Of a DNA stretch of 64,000 nt, positions 60,295-64,000 are shown piece by piece. The stretch lies in NCBI RefSeq assembly GCF_001718835.1, contig NZ_CP013444.1:3224001-3288000 (forward strand), written 5' to 3'. Source of the stretch: Burkholderia cepacia (lineage in GTDB: Bacteria; Pseudomonadota; Gammaproteobacteria; Burkholderiales; Burkholderiaceae). Position 1 is the stretch's first letter; each line of letters starts with the position of its first letter. The position numbers and the translations under genes were made by a program. Below the pieces are notes generated by a model. That model saw only the letters and a list, made by a program, of their open reading frames with translations. It made no database searches and was not told the DNA's origin.

Positions 60295-60347
60295 GTATTC
60301 CTTACGTTTCTTTCGACAGGCATTCCGTCTTCGAAACGAAGGAATAC
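60295..60347. promoter_or_regulatory. long inverted repeat upstream of the peptide transporter operon
   Basis: GTATTCCTTACGTTTC (60295-60310) and GAAACGAAGGAATAC (60333-60347) are reverse complements apart from one extra A, separated by 22 bases. It lies between the XRE-cupin regulator stop (60355) and the binding-protein start (60176), both on the minus strand. No U-tract follows on the minus strand (TAAAATGC), so an operator for the regulator is more likely than a terminator. Confidence 0.6.
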
Positions 60348-60354
60348 CTGTGCG

Positions 60355-60960
60355 TTAGAACAGCCTCGGCGTACCGACCCAGACCACCACCGACTCGATC
60401 TTCGCGGTGTTGACCCAGCTGTGCGGGACCGTCGACTGATAGTGCGAGCTGTCGCCGGCCTGCAGGACGAACGTCTTGCCTTCCAGCGTCAGCGACACTT
60501 CCCCTTCAATCACATACAGGAACTCCTCTCCTGCATGTGTCGTCACCTCCGACCGCTTCTGCCCCGGCGGCATCCGCACGAGGATCGCCTCCAGCTGGCG
60601 TCCTTCGGACACGTTCGTCAGCCTCGCGAACAGGTTCGCCGAATCGGCAAACCCGAAGAAGCGCAGCTGCTCGCCTCGGCAGACCGAGCGTTCCTCGCTC
60701 GGCGTATCCACGAAGTACTGCACCGTCACACCGAGCGCGTGCGCGATACCGGCCAACGATGTCAGCGACGGCGACGCGAGCCCGCGTTCGACTTGAGACA
60801 GAAACGGCTTCGAAATCCCCGCGGCGGTAGCGGTGTCGTCGAGCGTGCGCTTGAGTCGTTGGCGCAACGCGCGAATCTTGCTGCCCAGAGCGGCGGCAGC
60901 GTCTGCGGACCGCGAGTTTTCAGTGGGGGGAACCATAGCAGGCCGAAAAGTGATCGTCAA
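60355..60960 (-). CDS. XRE-cupin transcriptional regulator (201 aa)
   Basis: The N-terminal Xre helix-turn-helix is LGSKIRALRQRLKRTLDDTATAAGISKPFLSQVERGLASPSLTSLAGIAHALGVTVQYFV. The C-terminal cupin is FARLTNVSEGRQLEAILVRMPPGQKRSEVTTHAGEEFLYVIEGEVSLTLEGKTFVLQAGDSSHYQSTVPHSWVNT, with candidate metal or ligand residues His and Glu in THAGEEFLYV and the later His. Such regulators sense small molecules such as amino acids or polyamines. Its position between the peptide ABC operon and the divergent POT transporter suggests control of peptide uptake. Confidence 0.93.
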   Translation of the reverse strand: MTITFRPAMVPPTENSRSADAAAALGSKIRALRQRLKRTLDDTATAAGISKPFLSQVERGLASPSLTSLAGIAHALGVTVQYFVDTPSEERSVCRGEQLRFFGFADSANLFARLTNVSEGRQLEAILVRMPPGQKRSEVTTHAGEEFLYVIEGEVSLTLEGKTFVLQAGDSSHYQSTVPHSWVNTAKIESVVVWVGTPRLF

Positions 60961-60980
60961 AAAATGTTTGATGGAAAATA

Positions 60981-61006
60981 ACTAAGTTAGAACGATATAG
61001 CTTAGT
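60981..61006. promoter_or_regulatory. ACTAAG...CTTAGT dyad upstream of the XRE-cupin gene
   Basis: ACTAAG (60981-60986) and CTTAGT (61001-61006) are exact reverse complements in an AT-rich patch 21-46 bases before the regulator start. This is a likely autoregulatory site or part of the promoter. Confidence 0.5.
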
Positions 61007-61437
61007 CTTCGGGTTTACGTGCGTCTCGAGCGTTGCTCGCGGTGCGCTAAACACCGTTCGGCCCAGGCCGCAAAACGCGCTATCTTGCCAGACTCGCCGG
61101 CTTCACAGGCAAGCTGCAAGCGGCTCTCCGGGATATTGCCGAGGCCCTTGACGCAAACTTACAAAGACATGACGAGACGAATTGTCCTGAAAACTCCTGA
61201 CACGTCAGGGATTTCCCGGTGTGGCGCGGACCTGACGCGGCGCACCTGTCAACCTTACCAGTCGCGCGCCGGCCGAAGCCTCGCGCCACCTGTCACGGGA
61301 GGCGACTGACCCCGACGGGGGCCAGTCCGCCCGATTTTGCCGCCGCCTTCGCGCCGCCTACCCGGCCGATACGCGCAGGCACCAGATCGACCCTTGGCAG
61401 CGCGCGATCCGCGCCGCCCGCTTGAACCGAGATTGAC
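61007..61437. other. upstream region of the POT transporter
   Basis: About 430 bases without a convincing gene. It holds the dyad CCTGAC-AC-GTCAGG (61196-61209), a candidate operator. GACCTGACGC about 20 bases downstream repeats one half-site. A promoter could not be fixed. Confidence 0.5.
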
Positions 61438-62961
61438 ATGCATTCACCTTCACCTGTTTCACAAACCCGATCGTTCACGACGGTCTTCCTCATCGAAATG
61501 TGGGAGCGCTTCGGCTACTACGGCATGGCCGCGCTCCTGGTCCTCTTCATGGTCGACCGGCTCGGCTTCACCGACAGCCACGCGAACCTGACCTGGGGTG
61601 CGTTTACCGCACTCGTCTATGCCGCGCCGTCGATCGGCGGCTGGATCGGCGACAAGGTGCTCGGCGCCCGTCGCACGATGATCATCGGCGCATCCGTGCT
61701 GTGTGCCGGCTACCTGATGCTGTCGGTACCGAACGACCAGCTGACGTACATGTACGCGTCGCTCGGCGTGATCGTCGTCGGCAACGGCCTGTTCAAGGCC
61801 AACGCCGCGAACCTCGTGCGTCGCATCTATGAAGGCGACGACGCGCGCATCGACAGCGCGTTCACGATCTACTACATGGCGGTCAACATCGGCTCGACGG
61901 TGTCGATGCTCGCGACGCCGTGGATCAAGGATCACTGGGGCTGGCACACCGCGTTCGCGGTCTGCTGCGGCGGCATGCTGCTCGCGATCCTCAACTTCAT
62001 GCTGATGCATCGCACGCTCGCGCACGTCGGCTCGCTACCCGACGACCAGCCGATCCGCTGGAAGCGCCTCGGCGCGGTCGCCCTGGGCGGTGTCGGGCTC
62101 GCGCTGGTCACGCTGTACGTGCTGCAGCACAAGCAGCTGGCCGTCGCCAGCGTGTGGACGGCGGCGTTCGCGATCCTCGCGATCTTCGCGTACATGATCG
62201 CGAAGTCGGAGCGCTCGGAGCGCGCCGGCCTGATCGCGGCGCTCGTGCTGATCGGCCAGGTGATCCTGTTCTTCATCTTCTACGTGCAGATGTCGACGTC
62301 GCTGACGCTGTTCGCGCTGCGCAACGTCGATCCGCGCTTCATGCTGTTCGGCACGACGCTGTTCACCTGGAGCGCCGCGCAGTTCCAGGCGCTGAACCCG
62401 ATCTGGATCATGCTGCTGAGCCCGGTGCTCGTGTGGGTCTACAACGCCGTCGCGAAGGGCGGCCGTGACCTGCCGGTCGCCGCGAAGTACGCGCTCGGTT
62501 TCGGCGCAGTGGCCGCGGGCTACCTGGTGTTCACGATCAGCGGCCGCTTTGCCGTGGACGGCCGCGTGTCGTCGTGGTTCATGGTGTGGGGCTACGGCCT
62601 TTACTCGCTCGGCGAACTGCTGGTGAGCGGCCTCGGCCTCGCGATGATCGCCCGCTACGTGCCGGCGCGCATGAGCGGCTTCATGATGGGTGCGTACTTC
62701 GTCGCGACGGGCGTGTCGCAGTATCTGGGCAGCGTCGTCGCGAACTTCGCGCAGATGCCGTCGCACGAACTGCCGGCCACCGAATCGCTGCCGCTCTACC
62801 TGTCGCTGTTCGAGAAGCTCGGCTGGCTCGCCGCGATCGGCATGCTGCTCGCGCTGCTGCTGCTGCCGCTGATGAACCGCCTGTCGCGCCAGCACCAGCG
62901 TTGTGCGGAAGAGCGCCGCGAAGAGGCCACGTCGGCAACGGCGGCCGTCGCGGCTCAGTGA
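61438..62961 (+). CDS. POT family di-/tripeptide transporter (507 aa)
   Basis: A proton-coupled peptide symporter of the POT/PTR family. The helix-1 motif ExxERFxYYG is intact (EMWERFGYYGMAALLVLF), and helix segments such as GGWIGDKVLGARRTMIIGASVLCAGYLML, GNGLFKANAANLVRR and FTIYYMAVNIGSTVSMLATPWI follow the family. About 14 membrane segments are visible. It lies divergent from the XRE-cupin regulator and the peptide ABC operon, giving two separate routes for peptide uptake in one region. Confidence 0.95.
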   Translation: MHSPSPVSQTRSFTTVFLIEMWERFGYYGMAALLVLFMVDRLGFTDSHANLTWGAFTALVYAAPSIGGWIGDKVLGARRTMIIGASVLCAGYLMLSVPNDQLTYMYASLGVIVVGNGLFKANAANLVRRIYEGDDARIDSAFTIYYMAVNIGSTVSMLATPWIKDHWGWHTAFAVCCGGMLLAILNFMLMHRTLAHVGSLPDDQPIRWKRLGAVALGGVGLALVTLYVLQHKQLAVASVWTAAFAILAIFAYMIAKSERSERAGLIAALVLIGQVILFFIFYVQMSTSLTLFALRNVDPRFMLFGTTLFTWSAAQFQALNPIWIMLLSPVLVWVYNAVAKGGRDLPVAAKYALGFGAVAAGYLVFTISGRFAVDGRVSSWFMVWGYGLYSLGELLVSGLGLAMIARYVPARMSGFMMGAYFVATGVSQYLGSVVANFAQMPSHELPATESLPLYLSLFEKLGWLAAIGMLLALLLLPLMNRLSRQHQRCAEERREEATSATAAVAAQ

Positions 62962-63074
62962 AATCCCTTGGCGTGCTGCGTGCGCGCCACATTCTCCTGC
63001 CGATTCCCCGCGCCCGTCCTACACTGGTTGCAGGGAGCGCTTCCGACGAGACGCGCGACAGGCAGGAGAAAGTC

Positions 63075-63278
63075 ATGAAAAGCAAGACGACGCGGCTCTT
63101 GAGGATGCTGTCGGATATCCGGCGCGCGCAACGCTGCACCGCGCTGCGCGCCGCGAAGGCGGCCGCCGAAGCCGACGCGGTACTCGCGGAACGCAACGAC
63201 GCCGACGACGATCGCGGCGAAGCGGACACCGACGACGCACCGCCCACACCCCGCTCCCGTATCGGCTCACCTCACTAG
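63075..63278 (+). CDS. small basic-acidic hypothetical protein (67 aa)
   Basis: ATG 63075 has AGGAG 7 bases upstream. The protein (MKSKTTRLLRMLSDIRRAQRC, TALRAAKAAAEADAVLAERND, then an Asp/Glu-rich tail DADDDRGEADTDD) has a basic amphipathic helix followed by an acidic disordered end. It has no signal peptide and is not recognised. It follows the POT transporter by 113 bases in the same orientation and may share its transcript. Confidence 0.65.
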   Translation: MKSKTTRLLRMLSDIRRAQRCTALRAAKAAAEADAVLAERNDADDDRGEADTDDAPPTPRSRIGSPH

Positions 63279-63290
63279 CGCACGCGCCGG

Positions 63291-64000
63291 TTACGCGGCC
63301 GCCCCGCGCCGCCGCGCCAGCCACGTCCCCGAACTCGCAAGCGCCATCATCAGGCCCAGCGCGCACGCATCCGCGGCCAGTCCGACGCCGATCACATGCG
63401 GCAGGCGCGCGCCGTGCGCCGCCGGATGCAGCAGCGAATCGAGCGTCAGCGAGATCGCCGCGCCCGCGACGAAGCAGATCAGCCCGCGCTGGCCCACGGC
63501 CACGACCGGCCGCACGCCCTGCGCGATCCGCGCGATCCAGCCGAAGCGCACGCAATCGGCCATCAGCCACGCGACGGCCGCGAAGCTCACGACGCGCGCG
63601 AACGCCAGGTCGCGCTTCATCATCCCCTCCGGCAGCGGCAGCCCCGAGAACAGCTTGTAGCTCGCGCAGCCGAGCACGACCGCGCAGGCCAGCCCGGTCG
63701 CCGCGGCCCCCCAGCGGCCGAGCGCGATGCGCCGGTAGAACGGCTGGCAGCGCGCGAGCACGCCGGCGACGAACATCAGTTGCCACGCGAACGGATTGAA
63801 ACTCCAGCGGAATCCGTCGGTATCCAGCAGCTCGGGGCCGAGCCAGCCCGCCGCGATCCACGACGACACGCTCGCGGCGGCGAGCAGCCACGGATGCCGG
63901 CGCGCGAACGGCACGAGCACCGGCGACGCGAGCGCGAACAGCACGTACATCGGCAGCACCGACGCGAGATAGGGCTGGCGCTGGAACGTCAGCAGTTCGG
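63291..64000 (-). CDS. OpgC-domain membrane protein (partial, runs off window end)
   Basis: The visible 236 residues are a multi-pass membrane segment of the OpgC/acyltransferase type: FQRQPYLASVLPMYVLFALASPVLVPFARRHPWLLAAASV, WSFNPFAWQLMFVAGVLARC, MKRDLAFARVVSFAAVAWLMAD and VVAVGQRGLICFVAGAAISLTLDSLL. The FNPFAWQLMFVAG and LxFxxGxxxS pattern matches OpgC, which succinylates osmoregulated periplasmic glucans; many homologues have unknown substrates. The frame is open to base 64000, so the N-terminal part is outside the window. It ends 12 bases after the convergent small gene. Confidence 0.85.
   Translation of the reverse strand, partial: ELLTFQRQPYLASVLPMYVLFALASPVLVPFARRHPWLLAAASVSSWIAAGWLGPELLDTDGFRWSFNPFAWQLMFVAGVLARCQPFYRRIALGRWGAAATGLACAVVLGCASYKLFSGLPLPEGMMKRDLAFARVVSFAAVAWLMADCVRFGWIARIAQGVRPVVAVGQRGLICFVAGAAISLTLDSLLHPAAHGARLPHVIGVGLAADACALGLMMALASSGTWLARRRGAAA

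Overview
The window is GC-rich, densely coded DNA that fits a Burkholderia, most likely of the Burkholderia cepacia complex and probably a secondary replicon. The reasons are a 2-methylcitrate operon of the prpB-prpC-acnD-prpF type with a divergent prpR, short H-NS proteins with the GRGRSPAWL motif, a trimeric autotransporter with an extended signal peptide, and the overall base composition. No rRNA, tRNA, CRISPR array or intact insertion sequence was seen. The species call is inference, since no database search was possible.

Layout. 1-5.3 kb: a DUF1254 lipoprotein cut by the left edge, two small AT-richer hypothetical genes, and a CopA copper ATPase behind a textbook MerR/CueR-type promoter. 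5.3-13.2 kb: a GNAT enzyme, a 51-residue protein whose stop codon lies in a 14-copy octamer repeat, a membrane coiled-coil protein, an AGE-family epimerase, a chemoreceptor, a hotdog thioesterase, a RelE/Phd-type toxin-antitoxin pair and an alpha-methylacyl-CoA racemase-like protein. 13.3-21.5 kb: the propionate (2-methylcitrate) module with a sigma-54 promoter, a PrpR operator candidate and a terminator. 21.5-33.7 kb: a CGNR regulator with a divergent VOC protein sharing a two-operator promoter, a FAH-family hydrolase with an IclR regulator, an acyl-CoA-synthetase/GNAT protein acetyltransferase (Pat-like) flanked by oppositely oriented arrays of an unusual 23-bp repeat, an H-NS gene, two small secreted proteins, and a sigma-54 regulator with three upstream activator palindromes facing a frameshifted GntP permease.

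33.7-42.6 kb is a compositionally distinct, AT-richer island. A five-gene operon (VOC extradiol dioxygenase, PLP aminotransferase, NIPSNAP protein, EamA exporter, truncated DAHP synthase) runs left. Divergent from it are an O-methyltransferase and a flavin monooxygenase that resemble the phenazine tailoring pair PhzM/PhzS, followed by a LysR regulator. The island is bordered by a perfect 14-bp inverted repeat on the left and a vgrG remnant on the right. I read it as an acquired, partly decayed cluster for a small aromatic metabolite; the product is unknown.

42.6-54 kb: a CHMI-type isomerase, a periplasmic thioredoxin-fold protein, an AraC regulator, a 1032-residue trimeric autotransporter adhesin with an AT-rich promoter, an AaaT/YhhY-type acetyltransferase and a DedA-rhodanese fusion. 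53-64 kb: a peptide-uptake region, with a complete Opp/Dpp ABC transporter and an OprD-family porin in one orientation, an XRE-cupin regulator and a divergent POT-family peptide transporter; an OpgC-domain membrane protein runs off the right edge.
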